Shown: positions 46,466-55,489, counted from the stretch's first letter. The stretch: DNA of 64,000 nt from Eubacterium uniforme (GCF_900167115.1 NZ_FUXZ01000005.1:1-64000); one strand, 5' to 3'. The notes: generated from the letters alone by a model not told the origin. Made by a program: numbers and translations.

Positions 46466-46604
46466 TTAGTTAGAATATATCAATTAGTGTTATGAGAATC
46501 TAATTAAAATAATTGTCAGAAAATATTGTACAAGCAATATATTAGAAGCAATAAAAAATACATTATATATACTTTATATATAAATATCATCTTAGGAGAA
46601 CAAT

Positions 46605-46787
46605 ATGGAACGACTTTTTGAAATAGATTTAAAAGACTATAAACAGACGATGTATATAGAAGACCATCGGCAAGAGCAATCATTATTCAGGGTGATAGGA
46701 TAGCGCTTGTATATAGCAAAAAGGAAAAGTATTACAAATTTCCGGGTGGTGGAATACATGGAGATGAGATAAAAAAGAGTAAATTAA
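46605..46787 (+). pseudogene. broken Nudix hydrolase gene
   Basis: An ATG at 46605 with TAGGAG begins MERLFEIDLKDYKQTMYIED, then runs into a stop at about 46703. In another frame the reading goes on as RRPSARAIIIQGDRIALVYS and YYKFPGGGIHGDE, which is the start of a Nudix hydrolase up to the first part of the Nudix box. A frameshift near 46660 and loss of everything after GGGIHGDE, replaced by the next gene, show that the gene is dead. Coordinates of the left part are firm, the right end is the next start. Confidence 0.75.
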
Positions 46788-47288
46788 ATGAAAGTAATTA
46801 TAATTAATGGCCCTATGGGCGTTGGAAAGACTACAATTGGAAAGTATATTGCAAATAAAAATCCTAAAACTGCATTTATAGATGGAGATTGGTGCATGGA
46901 TCTTCATCCATTTGTTGGGAATCGTGAAACTAAATCCATGGCAGTTAATAACATACTTCATATGGTTGATAATTACAGCAAATGCACCGAATGCAAAATG
47001 ATAGTTCTGGTGTGGTTAATGGATGATGCTTGGGTTTATGAAAGCATTATAGATGGCATTAAGAATATAGGCTTAGATATAAATAGTGTTACACTTATTT
47101 GCAGTAAAGAAAAATTGATAGAACGTTGGAAAGATGATACAGCTTGTGAGTGGCGTACAGATGAATGGCTTGATGCAAGCATTAAGTCGCTTTCTTACTT
47201 TGAAACATTGAAGAATACTTTGGATACTAGTGAACTTTCAGTAGAAAAAGTAACGGATAAGATTAGTAATAGTTTTAGTATACAGTGA
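46788..47288 (+). CDS. P-loop nucleoside/nucleotide kinase-like protein
   Basis: A 166-residue AAA_33-type P-loop protein. Walker A is NGPMGVGKTT at residues 7-16, followed by FIDGDWCMDLHPF, where the DGD acts as the acceptor-binding turn, then a VLVWLMDD strand and a basic lid region (SKEKLIERWKDD). It probably phosphorylates a small substrate, but the substrate is not known. It starts directly at the remnant of the Nudix gene, whose AGTAAATTAAATG junction gives only a weak ribosome site, so its expression level is doubtful. Confidence 0.75.
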   Translation: MKVIIINGPMGVGKTTIGKYIANKNPKTAFIDGDWCMDLHPFVGNRETKSMAVNNILHMVDNYSKCTECKMIVLVWLMDDAWVYESIIDGIKNIGLDINSVTLICSKEKLIERWKDDTACEWRTDEWLDASIKSLSYFETLKNTLDTSELSVEKVTDKISNSFSIQ

Positions 47289-47378
47289 AAAAATAAGGAA
47301 TTATTTAATCAACAGTGAAGAAATGATTTAATTTTTTTGATTCTAATTCACAGAAATAGAGATTAGGAGGAATTGCCT

Positions 47379-48005
47379 ATGAAAGAAAAATATAATAAAA
47401 TGTCGTTTGTTACTAATCTCTTGATAATTATGTGTGCGATTATTGGTACAATAATTATGTATAGTAATGTTGATGGTGGAGATTTAGCCTCGGGAGGAAT
47501 TAAAAACTTTAAATACTATACTGTGCTTAGTAATGAGTTTTGTGGATTGGTAGCATTAATAAGTTTGTTATTATATCAGAAGTATAGAGATAAATTGATT
47601 ATGTTAAAGTTTGTTTCACTGGTACTAGTATGTGTAACATTTATGACAGTAATTGTATTTTTAGTCCGCATATATGGTTTTAAGGATATGTATAAGGGAG
47701 CAAATTTATGGTTTCATTTGATATTACCTGTGGTAGCATTTGCTGATTTTATGGTAATGAAAATAGAAAAGGAAGAGTTACCTTTTAAATATACTTTCTT
47801 TTGTATGATACCTACAGCTATTTATGGGTCTATCTATCTTTTAAATATTTTGATTAATGGAGTTGGAAAGTGGCCAAATTCAAACGATTGGTATGGATTT
47901 GTTAAATGGGGTCTAGGAGTAGGGATATTAATATTTGTTGTAATTCTTTTTATTAGCTGGATTATGGCTAGAATTATTCGATATATAAAAATTTCAAAAG
48001 CGTAG
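47379..48005 (+). CDS. six-helix membrane protein, Pr6Pr-like
   Basis: A 208-residue integral membrane protein with about six hydrophobic segments: residues 8-28, 50-66, 76-97, 112-125, 133-153 and 178-200. The pattern FKYYTVLSNEFCG and LWFHLILPVVAFADF matches Pr6Pr/FAR-17a-type membrane proteins. ATG 47379 is eight bases after AGGAGG; a TTG at 47373 is too close. It lies between the P-loop kinase gene and a GNAT gene 12 bp downstream, so these two are probably co-transcribed. The substrate is not known. Confidence 0.65.
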   Translation: MKEKYNKMSFVTNLLIIMCAIIGTIIMYSNVDGGDLASGGIKNFKYYTVLSNEFCGLVALISLLLYQKYRDKLIMLKFVSLVLVCVTFMTVIVFLVRIYGFKDMYKGANLWFHLILPVVAFADFMVMKIEKEELPFKYTFFCMIPTAIYGSIYLLNILINGVGKWPNSNDWYGFVKWGLGVGILIFVVILFISWIMARIIRYIKISKA

Positions 48006-48017
48006 GAGGGATGATTT

Positions 48018-48545
48018 ATGATTATTATAAGAAAAGCTAAAGAAAAGGACATAGATAAGATAATGGATCTTTTGGTTCAGGTTGATATGGTTCATCATAA
48101 TGGTAGACCTGATATATTTAAAGGACCAACTACAAAGTATACTAGAGAAGAACTTATTAATATGATTAATGAAGATTCAAAACAGGATAGTAAAAATGGA
48201 ACTAGTTATGGCGAAAGCAAAAAAACTATATTTGTAATTACTGATTCAGATGAAAGTGTTTTAGGACATGCATTCTGTATTGATAAGAGTGTAAAAGATG
48301 ATAACTTGTTAGAGGATATTAAGACTTTATACATCGATGATATTTGTATTGATGAAAAAATGAGAAATCAGAGTCTTGGTGAATTCTTGTATAAATATAT
48401 TATTGATTATGCTAAGCAGCATAGTTATTACAACGTTACTTTGAACGTCTGGAGTTGCAATGAAGGTGCAATGAAATTCTATGAAAAGCTAGGTATGAAA
48501 CCTCAGAAGGTTGGTATGGAGATAATTCTCGACTATCCATTTTAA
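48018..48545 (+). CDS. GNAT-family N-acetyltransferase
   Basis: A 175-residue GNAT enzyme that moves acetyl from acetyl-CoA to a small molecule or protein. The fold starts IIIRKAKEKDIDKIMDLL, the acetyl-CoA loop (motif A) is YIDDICIDEKMRNQSLGEFL near residue 110, and motif B is TLNVWSCNEGAMKFYEKLGM near 140-160. The spacer between motifs shows no second domain. Ribosome site AGGAGGG, 12 bp after the membrane protein. The acceptor is unknown. Confidence 0.9.
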   Translation: MIIIRKAKEKDIDKIMDLLVQVDMVHHNGRPDIFKGPTTKYTREELINMINEDSKQDSKNGTSYGESKKTIFVITDSDESVLGHAFCIDKSVKDDNLLEDIKTLYIDDICIDEKMRNQSLGEFLYKYIIDYAKQHSYYNVTLNVWSCNEGAMKFYEKLGMKPQKVGMEIILDYPF

Positions 48546-48680
48546 ATTGTCCAAAACTGCCATTTCTCCTTGATTTTACGCGAATGTTAACATCAGTTGA
48601 CAGATTGCAAAGCATGCTTGGTAGAGAATTTTTACCGAAAATAATACGATTGAATCATCAAATGAAGGAGGTAATATTTG

Positions 48681-49607
48681 ATGATTACAGGTATTATAAA
48701 AAATGTTTTTCCGTTAAACAGAAGAGCGGAAATGAGCAAGGTAGAATATGTAGCGAAAAAGTTTTCGGCATTTATATTGATTTATTTTCTTTCAGCAGTT
48801 ATAGGTGAAGGAATAATAATTGGTTCGCTAATGGCACTAGGATATGATCCACTTCACGGCGACATGCCAAAAGGTGATGCTGCAATTCTTTTATCATATT
48901 ATGGGTTTGCAGTATTTGCTACGATTACAATAATCTATTGCAAAATCTTTGAAAAAAGAACAATTAAGGATTTAGGTTTAAACAAAAAGGTAAGTAATTT
49001 TCTGATCGGTGCACTGTATGCAGCAATCCTATTAATTATAATAGTTAGCATAAGCATTTTAGCAAATGCAATCGAATACAAATCAATTAACAAAAATGTT
49101 CCAATACAGAGTTTTGTATTGTTTTTACTTGGCTACACTATTCAAAGTTGTACAGAAGAAATAATGTGCAGAGGATTTTTGCTTAACAGTCTTAGAAAGA
49201 AGATCTCAGTATGGCCAGCTATTATAATAAGTTCCACAGCATTTGCTCTTCCACATTTTTCGAGCATGACTGGAAGTATTGAATATGTGATTATTGGAAC
49301 AATAAATATGTATTTAATCTCATTTATTTTTTCAATGCTTATGATTAAGAAGAAGAATCTATGGATTTCATGTGGATTACACAGTGCCTGGAATTTCATA
49401 TTGTGTTTTGTAATGGGATTGACACTTAGTGGTGGCGAAAGTCAGAGTACTGGAATTATATTGTTGAATGTAAAAGAGAAGAATATATTAAATGGTGGAG
49501 AATTTGGGATGGAAGCAAGTATAATTACAACTGTTGTTTATGCAATTGTATTTGCTGTGTTGTTTAAGAAGATGAAGGGGAAGATGGATAATGGCAGAAT
49601 TCAATAA
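48681..49607 (+). CDS. CPBP-family intramembrane metalloprotease
   Basis: A 308-residue membrane protease of the CAAX/Abi (CPBP) family with about eight transmembrane helices. The catalytic signature is present: EEIMCRGFLLNSLRK (EExxxR) near residue 155, HFSSM after ALP and the last motif GLHSAWNFI near 232. Such proteins process peptides or give self-immunity to bacteriocins. ATG 48681 is eight bases after AAGGAGGT. It overlaps the XRE regulator gene by 17 bases, so the regulator is made with it. No bacteriocin gene is visible nearby. Confidence 0.88.
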   Translation: MITGIIKNVFPLNRRAEMSKVEYVAKKFSAFILIYFLSAVIGEGIIIGSLMALGYDPLHGDMPKGDAAILLSYYGFAVFATITIIYCKIFEKRTIKDLGLNKKVSNFLIGALYAAILLIIIVSISILANAIEYKSINKNVPIQSFVLFLLGYTIQSCTEEIMCRGFLLNSLRKKISVWPAIIISSTAFALPHFSSMTGSIEYVIIGTINMYLISFIFSMLMIKKKNLWISCGLHSAWNFILCFVMGLTLSGGESQSTGIILLNVKEKNILNGGEFGMEASIITTVVYAIVFAVLFKKMKGKMDNGRIQ

Positions 49608-49983
49608 TAAATTATATACATTGAGAAAGCAGAAGGGTTTCTCTCAGGAGGAACTAGCAAATAGACTAAATGTTTCAAGGCAGACAATCTCGAAATGGGA
49701 GGTCGGCGACTCGACACCGGACATGGAAAACTTGGTAGCCATAAGCGAGTTGTTTGACGTGTCATTAGATGAGTTGGTGCTTGATAAAGAACCAGCAAAT
49801 GCCACAGAAACTTCGAACAAATCGGAACTTTATAGCGATATAAAGGAAAAGGTGTTGACGGATACTAATAAGAAAAAGGCGAAGAAAGGATTAAAAATCG
49901 CTGGAATTATCTTAGGTGTATTTGTTTTAGTTGACATAATATCGTTTGCGGTATTTGTATGTTTGAATGGCTTTCCGAGTTAA
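49591..49983 (+). CDS. XRE-family regulator with C-terminal membrane helix
   Basis: A 130-residue protein. An HTH of the Cro/cI type is clear (KLYTLRKQKGFSQEELANRL then SRQTISKWEVGDSTPDMEN, residues about 8-50), then a short charged linker and a transmembrane helix (residues about 100-122, IAGIILGVFVLVDIISFAVF). This membrane-tethered regulator type is common in Firmicutes next to membrane-stress genes. The start is inside the end of the CPBP gene, so they are translationally coupled; it may control the CPBP gene or the following transcript, which I cannot show. Confidence 0.85.
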   Translation: MAEFNNKLYTLRKQKGFSQEELANRLNVSRQTISKWEVGDSTPDMENLVAISELFDVSLDELVLDKEPANATETSNKSELYSDIKEKVLTDTNKKKAKKGLKIAGIILGVFVLVDIISFAVFVCLNGFPS

Positions 49984-50053
49984 TAAGCGATTATAAATAG
50001 ATAAATCATTTGAGTTGTTTAGGGTACTTGGGTTACATAAAATAATGTAGATA

Positions 50054-50106
50054 ATTAGTCAGTTGATAAATGACTAATTGACATATAAAAATAAATAAGT
50101 TATACT
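50054..50106 (+). promoter_or_regulatory. promoter with overlapping 8-bp inverted repeat
   Basis: TTGACA (50078-50083), 17-nt spacer, TATACT (50101-50106). An ATTAGTCA/TGACTAAT inverted repeat (50054-50061/50071-50078) ends on the first base of the -35 box, so a regulator could sit there. Predicted start is about 50113. Confidence 0.75.
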
Positions 50107-50112
50107 TAAGAA

Positions 50113-50585
50113 AAATTTATAGAAAACGAGGTAGTTTATGTTAAGCGTGGTAATTAACTAACCATTGCAAAAGTTAATATTGCAAGGTTGAATTCAATGA
50201 ATCGATTGAATTTACCTGATGAGCTAGTAGGAGTAGTGCTAGCTTATTAAAATACGCTTAATATTGTGGATGTTGATTGGTATGATGGGGAAAGTCCATC
50301 ATGTGTGATTAACGTATACCTTGAGAATATTTAAATTATTTTGATTATAAAACATAATAAATTAAATCTATTAGGACATATTTTATTATAATAATTTATG
50401 AATATATGTATTTGATAAGTATATGTATTTGATAAGTATATATATTTTATGAATATATATGTTTTAGTCGGATTTTATTTAAAGTATTAAATGTAAAATA
50501 CATAAGCATTATATAAATAATCATATAATTTATTGGAGAGATTATAAACCATAATATCTATGTGTAGATATTATGGTTTTTTTGT
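50113..50585 (+). ncRNA. independent structured non-coding RNA unit
   Basis: Between a near-consensus promoter and a strong terminator lie about 470 nt without an ORF longer than eight codons. An 8-bp stem TTAAGCGT/ACGCTTAA (50141-50148/50254-50261) closes a domain with hairpins TTGCAA (50165-50170/50180-50185), AGGT plus AATTCAAT (50185-50198/50205-50217) and ATGAGCTAG/CTAGCTTAT (50219-50227/50239-50247). A second domain with GGTAT/ATACC and ATGATGG/CCATCAT follows (50279-50320). The AT-rich tail contains a perfect 17-bp tandem duplication (50404-50437). Confidence 0.6.
50546..50583 (+). terminator. terminator of the non-coding RNA unit
   Basis: Perfect 15-bp stem (50546-50560 with 50565-50579), TGTG loop, T-rich end; strongly stable. 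Confidence 0.93.
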
Positions 50586-50770
50586 TTATTCAAGCGTATC
50601 TAGGTAGATTCATATAGTAACTGTAGGCTGCATGAAATATGTGATGGAACATATAAATGCAAAAGTATAAGAGTAGATATGTAAAATAACTAAATATGTA
50701 AATGACTAAAATATATAGATAGACTGAAAGATAGTTATGCAATACATATTTACCAGTAAAGGAGGAAAAC

Positions 50771-51487
50771 ATGAATAACAGATTAGAAAAATATAAAGGA
50801 TTTTGTACAGAGGAATATTTAATGGGACCAAATAGTTTACAGCTTTTAAATGAAATGATGAATAAGGTTTCGATAAAGGAAAACAGCAGAATTTTAGATC
50901 TTGGCGCAGGAAAGGGAATTACATCCTTATTCTTAGCAAATGAAACCAACTCTTTAGTCTATGCTGCGGAACTTTGGATTAATCCAACAGTAAATTATGA
51001 AAGTTTTAAAGAATGGGGAGTTGCTGATAAGGTGATTCCGATAAAAGTTGATGCGAATGAGTTGCCATTTGCTGAAGGATATTTTGATGTGATGGTTTGC
51101 ATAGATGCATTTCATTATTTCGCAGGAAAGAAGAACTTCTTTGAGGAAAAGATACTTCCATTTTTAAAGAAGGATGGGCTTGCTATTATTGCGATGCCTG
51201 GACTAAAAAAGGAATTAAGTGACAATTATCCTGACTTAATGGTTAAATGGTTTGAAGAAGATTATGATGAATTAAATAAATTCCACTGTAGAAAATGGTG
51301 GTTAGAACTTTTAGATAATTATGAAGAATATGAAATAGTTGAGGAATTTGATTTAGATTGTTTTAATGAGGCTTGGGAAGATTGGTTTAATTGCGGTCAT
51401 GAATTTGGAAAGAAGGACAAGGAGTTCTTTATGAAGGGACTTGGAGAATACCTATCTTTCATCGGTCTTGTAATTAAGAAAAAGTAA
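50771..51487 (+). CDS. class I SAM-dependent methyltransferase
   Basis: A 238-residue Rossmann-type methyltransferase. Motif I is RILDLGAGKGITSLFLA near residue 38-54, the acidic end of strand 2 follows near AAELW, DVMVCIDAFHYFAG near 113 is motif IV with the post-I pattern, and GLAIIAMPGLKKEL ends the core. An aromatic C-terminal extension (CRKWWLELLDNYEEYE) is present. The substrate is unknown. Ribosome site AAAGGAGG. It precedes the MutS2-like gene by 27 bp, probably in the same transcript. Confidence 0.88.
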   Translation: MNNRLEKYKGFCTEEYLMGPNSLQLLNEMMNKVSIKENSRILDLGAGKGITSLFLANETNSLVYAAELWINPTVNYESFKEWGVADKVIPIKVDANELPFAEGYFDVMVCIDAFHYFAGKKNFFEEKILPFLKKDGLAIIAMPGLKKELSDNYPDLMVKWFEEDYDELNKFHCRKWWLELLDNYEEYEIVEEFDLDCFNEAWEDWFNCGHEFGKKDKEFFMKGLGEYLSFIGLVIKKK

Positions 51488-51514
51488 TCAAATCCTTATA
51501 AAGAAGGAGATAAG

Positions 51515-53461
51515 ATGAACACAGAAACAACAAATACAGAAAGAAGCACACAAATAATGCATACAGAAAAACAAATAGAATTTGATAAGATTAAAAATAT
51601 ATGGAAGAATTTGGCAATTACTGATTATGCCAAGGAGTGTATACAAAATACAGAAATTTGCCTTGATGAAGTGGAACTAAGGAACAGACTTCGTGATACA
51701 ACAAATAGTAAGGAAATGATTGAAAAACTCGGAACTCCACCATTTCAAAACATTACAGAAATAAGGGACATAATGGCAATTGGTCAAAAGGGTGATTGCT
51801 TAACACCTTATCAGCTTGAAAGAGTTGAAAGAGTGTTGGTGGTTGTTGAAAGACTTAGAGATTATTTAAGCAGAGGAAAGCAGTTTTATAATTCATTAGC
51901 TTACTACGATGAAAATCTTGATGCTCTTCCTGAACTTCGTGAGGAAATAAACATGAAGATTAGAAATGATGGAGTTGATGACAGGGCTACAGATAGATTG
52001 TTTGACATTAGAAGTAAGATGATTAGTGTTGAAGAGTCAATGAAGCAAAAGGCTGAGCAAACCATTAGAAATAATAAGGAGTGTATGGCTGATACCTATT
52101 ACACACTTCGAAATGGTAGAGTTTGCGTTCCTGTTAAAAAGGATTATAGATATAAAATTCAGGGTAGTGTAATTGATAAGTCATCAACTGGAAGCACATA
52201 TTTTGTTGAACCTGCAGGAGTTGCAAAGCAGTACGAAGAACTAGCTCTTTTAAAGATTGAAGAAGAAAATGAAGTCTATAACATTCTTTATACATTAACA
52301 GCAATGGTTATTTATGCGATACCAGTTATGGAAGAAAATATGAGAATGATAGAAAAATTAGACTTTATATTCTCAAAAGGAAAGTTAAGTGTTGATTTGG
52401 ACTGCGTGGAACCACAAATTAATCTTGAACGAAAAATTGAATTAACTAAGGCTAGACATCCATTGATGGATAAAAGCATTAGTGTGCCACTTGATTTTAA
52501 GATTGGCGAAACTGAACGAGGCATAGTTATAACTGGACCAAATACAGGCGGTAAAACAGTAGCAATAAAAACGGTAATGTTAAATGCTTATATGGCTCAG
52601 TGTGGACTTCATGTATCTTGCAAAGCAGCAAATATATCCATGAACAGTAACTACTTATGCGATATTGGAGATGGACAGAACATATCAGAGAATCTTTCAA
52701 CATACTCAGCGCACATTAAAAATGTACTTGAGATATTAAAAGAAGTTAATAAGGATAGCTTTGTTATTATGGATGAATTAGGTTCTGGTACAGATCCTGC
52801 AGAAGGCATGGGAATTGCTACTGCAATATTAGAGGAGTTAAGAAAGAGCAATGCAAACTTCTTAGTAACAACTCATTATCCTGAAGTTAAGGAATATGCT
52901 GATAAAACAGAAGGAATCATAAATGCTAGAATGACATTTGATAAGGAAACACTTAAGCCAACATATAGAATGGTAATTGGTGAGGCTGGAGAAAGTTGTG
53001 CATTCTATATAGCAGATAGACTTGGAATGCCAAAGGAGATGCTAGAAAATGCCGTTACAGCAGCTTATGGAAAAGGAGCAATTAGTAATTATAAATTTAA
53101 GAATGATAATTTAAAAAAGAAAGAAGTTAAGAATGTTATCATTAAAAAGAGAAAGTATCATAAAGATACTAAGTTAAGCACTCTTTATACCATAGGTGAT
53201 AGTGTTATGGTTTTTCCTGATAAAAAGATTGGCATAGTATGTGAGCCTGTTAATGAAAAAGGTGTGTTAAGGGTTCAGGTTGCTGATAAGAAAATATATA
53301 TTAATCATAAGAGAGTTAAACTTTTAGTTAAGTCAGAAGAACTCTATCCAGAGGATTATGATTTTTCAATTGTTTTTGATTCGGTTGAAAATAGAAAGAT
53401 TAAACATGATCTTGATAGGAAGTATACCGATGAAGTTTATCATTATGATATAGAGAAATAG
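51515..53461 (+). CDS. MutS2-like ATPase lacking the Smr domain
   Basis: A 648-residue protein of the MutS2 branch. The N-terminal helical core (1-300) is followed by the MutS ATPase: Walker A TGPNTGGKTVAIKT near residue 340, the Walker B region SFVIMDELGSGTDPAEG near 415, and the conserved NFLVTTHYPEVKEYA. The end (KVIYINHKRVKLLV-type SH3-like beta segment near 590-620) is MutS2-like, but the Smr nuclease domain of about 80 residues that normally ends MutS2 (about 785 residues) is missing, without sign of a frameshift. The ATPase can therefore be active while the endonuclease is not. Ribosome site AAGGAG. Confidence 0.85.
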   Translation: MNTETTNTERSTQIMHTEKQIEFDKIKNIWKNLAITDYAKECIQNTEICLDEVELRNRLRDTTNSKEMIEKLGTPPFQNITEIRDIMAIGQKGDCLTPYQLERVERVLVVVERLRDYLSRGKQFYNSLAYYDENLDALPELREEINMKIRNDGVDDRATDRLFDIRSKMISVEESMKQKAEQTIRNNKECMADTYYTLRNGRVCVPVKKDYRYKIQGSVIDKSSTGSTYFVEPAGVAKQYEELALLKIEEENEVYNILYTLTAMVIYAIPVMEENMRMIEKLDFIFSKGKLSVDLDCVEPQINLERKIELTKARHPLMDKSISVPLDFKIGETERGIVITGPNTGGKTVAIKTVMLNAYMAQCGLHVSCKAANISMNSNYLCDIGDGQNISENLSTYSAHIKNVLEILKEVNKDSFVIMDELGSGTDPAEGMGIATAILEELRKSNANFLVTTHYPEVKEYADKTEGIINARMTFDKETLKPTYRMVIGEAGESCAFYIADRLGMPKEMLENAVTAAYGKGAISNYKFKNDNLKKKEVKNVIIKKRKYHKDTKLSTLYTIGDSVMVFPDKKIGIVCEPVNEKGVLRVQVADKKIYINHKRVKLLVKSEELYPEDYDFSIVFDSVENRKIKHDLDRKYTDEVYHYDIEK

Positions 53462-53463
53462 TT

Positions 53464-53498
53464 AAAAAAGAACTTGTGAATTTCACAAGTTCTTTTTT
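53464..53498. terminator. convergent terminator
   Basis: AAAAAAGAACTTGTGAA and TTTCACAAGTTCTTTTTT (53464-53498) pair with few exceptions; serves both convergent genes. Confidence 0.9.
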
Positions 53499-53524
53499 AA
53501 TCCGCACAATATGAGCAAATATAA

Positions 53525-54121
53525 TTACATATTCTCCATACGAGCTTTTATATATTCTTCTATGAAATCTACAGTTTTATCAACACCAAGTTTTGAACTG
53601 TTTACTGAAATATCATAAAGTCTTGAATCACCCCATTTGCCCTGGCAGTGATAGTTGTGATATCTCTTACGCTTTTTATCCTTCTTAGTGATGAATTTCT
53701 TAGCATCTTCTTCATTAAGTTCATAGATTTCCATAACACGTTTAATTTTCTTATCCATATCACCAAGTACGAATAAAGAAACAAGTGCAGGATATTCTTT
53801 TAATTTTGTTTCAGAACATCTACCAACTACAACAAAACTTTCACCGTCTTTAGCTTTCTTATCGATGATATCAAACTGCATTTCTGCAATGTTATCTTCG
53901 ATTGAATTGCTATAACCATTAACTGTTCTAGAGAGAATTTTAATCTTTGGAGCTTCGTTGTACTTATTAACCTGTTCTTCCGTCATTCCAGTTTTTTGAG
54001 CAATTTCTGTGATGAGATGACGATCATATAAAGGAATGTCAAATCTTTTTGAAAGCTGTTCAGCGATGTATCTTCCACCACTTCCAAATTCACGTCCAAC
54101 GGAAATAATAATCTGTGACAT
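53525..54121 (-). CDS. cytidylate-kinase-like family protein
   Basis: A 198-residue P-loop protein of the Cytidylate_kin2 group. P-loop SVGREFGSGGRYIAEQLSK is at residues 7-25 (GxxGSGG form), followed by IPLYDRHLITEIAQKTGM and the FVVVGRCSE strand near 98, then the basic lid (KKDKKRKRYHNYHCQGKW) near 145. These proteins are kinase-like but their substrates are unproven. Ribosome site AGGAGG on the minus strand. It is 15 bp downstream of the permease gene in the same direction, so a functional link between permease and kinase is likely. Confidence 0.85.
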   Translation of the reverse strand: MSQIIISVGREFGSGGRYIAEQLSKRFDIPLYDRHLITEIAQKTGMTEEQVNKYNEAPKIKILSRTVNGYSNSIEDNIAEMQFDIIDKKAKDGESFVVVGRCSETKLKEYPALVSLFVLGDMDKKIKRVMEIYELNEEDAKKFITKKDKKRKRYHNYHCQGKWGDSRLYDISVNSSKLGVDKTVDFIEEYIKARMENM

Positions 54122-54136
54122 AAAAACCTCCTAACA

Positions 54137-55489
54137 TTATAGATATCTTACGAAAAGATATACTGTTGAAATTAATAATACCAATATTGTTGCAGGTGCA
54201 AGTTTCTTACAGTAACGTCCCCAACCGATAGGGTATCCGTTTCTAGCTGCAACTGATGTACCAACAACGTTAGCTGATGCACCGATAGGTGTTGCGCTTC
54301 CGCCGATATCTGTACCGATGGCAAGTGCCCAAGCAAGAGTGCTAATTGGTAATCCTGAAGCTGCGGCAAGGTTCTTAATTACAGGAACCATAGTTGCAGC
54401 AAATGGAATATTATCAACAAATGCGCTTGCAACGGCAGAAACCCAAATAATGATTATTATCATAAGATGTTTATTGCCACCACTAATATCTTCAATAAAG
54501 TCTGCAATGATATCAAGAATTTTAGTTTCTTCAAGACCACTTACTACGATGAATAATCCAATGAAGAATACTAAAGTTTTGTAGTCAACTTTCTTAAGTA
54601 GTTCAAGTGCATGTTTACCAGATGTGATAAGTGTAAGGAATGCAATAAACAAACCTATTGTTGCAACAGTAAGATGAGTTGAACCATGAGTTACAAGTAA
54701 AATTACTGCACATGCAAATATTATACTACTAATTACGAAATCTTTCTTGTTTTTTATTGCTTCAGATGGATCTGGTAATTTAGATACATCTGGTTTTTCG
54801 CCTGCTTTAGCTACAAGTTCCTTTCTAAATGCAAAGTATAGGAAGAAAATTACAACTAAAAGACTTATTCCTGCAACTACACCAGTATTTCCAAGGAAAT
54901 CAAAGAATGAAAAACCAAGTGAAGTACCGATGATAATGTTAGGTGGATCACCACACATTGTTGCACTACCGCCTAGGTTCGCACAAAATATTTCAGAAAG
55001 TATCATAGGTACTGGATTGAATTTAAGTAGTTGCGCAAGTTCAACTGTAACAGCTGCTAAAAACATAATAACTGTAATACTATCAATAAACATTGAAAGA
55101 AAAGCAGCCATTATTGTAAATGTGATAAAAATAGGTACAGTCTTACATTTTACAATAAATGCAATTTTCATACAGAGCCAACGGAAGAAACCGGCTTTAG
55201 CCATTCCTTCAACCATTAACATCATACCTGCAATGAAAAGTATAGTTGCCCAGTTGATTCCTGAGCTTTCGCTTTCAGTAACCTGATACCAAAAATCTTT
55301 AGTAAAGAATTGTTTGAAAGCAAGTGTGTTTACAATGGCAGAACCATCTCTCATACATATACCAAATACGATGACAAGTGTGAGAATACCACTGCCAAGA
55401 GTTACATAGTGTCGTTCTATTTTATCGAGAACAATCATGATAAACATTCCGATGAAAATAGCAACGGCAAAAACCTGTGCTGCTAGCAT
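54137..55489 (-). CDS. ArsB/NhaD-type ion permease
   Basis: A 450-residue integral membrane transporter of the ion-transporter superfamily (ArsB/NhaD, P-protein-like). About 11-12 transmembrane helices can be counted, with the re-entrant signatures FIDSITVIMFLAA and SEIFCANLGGSATMCGDPPN near residue 170-185 and the second half SAVASAFVDNIPFAATMVPV and DIGGSATPIGASANVVG near 395. The substrate may be an anion, Na+/H+ or a dicarboxylate; the sequence does not decide and no arsenic-resistance genes are nearby. Ribosome site GGAGG ahead of ATG. It heads the two-gene minus-strand operon with the cytidylate-kinase-like gene. Confidence 0.9.
   Translation of the reverse strand: MLAAQVFAVAIFIGMFIMIVLDKIERHYVTLGSGILTLVIVFGICMRDGSAIVNTLAFKQFFTKDFWYQVTESESSGINWATILFIAGMMLMVEGMAKAGFFRWLCMKIAFIVKCKTVPIFITFTIMAAFLSMFIDSITVIMFLAAVTVELAQLLKFNPVPMILSEIFCANLGGSATMCGDPPNIIIGTSLGFSFFDFLGNTGVVAGISLLVVIFFLYFAFRKELVAKAGEKPDVSKLPDPSEAIKNKKDFVISSIIFACAVILLVTHGSTHLTVATIGLFIAFLTLITSGKHALELLKKVDYKTLVFFIGLFIVVSGLEETKILDIIADFIEDISGGNKHLMIIIIIWVSAVASAFVDNIPFAATMVPVIKNLAAASGLPISTLAWALAIGTDIGGSATPIGASANVVGTSVAARNGYPIGWGRYCKKLAPATILVLLISTVYLFVRYL

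Noticed and set aside
48584-48808. 74-residue ORF overlapping the CPBP gene start
   Set aside because: It has no ribosome site and lies in another frame across the strong ribosome site of the CPBP gene.
50185-50250. TPP riboswitch (ACCTGAT)
   Set aside because: Only ACCTGAT fits; the CTGAGA element and the rest of the pyrophosphate arm are absent, and no thiamine gene follows.
50210-50260. hammerhead ribozyme (CTGATGAG core)
   Set aside because: CTGATGAG and a following stem are present, but the GAAA core half is missing.
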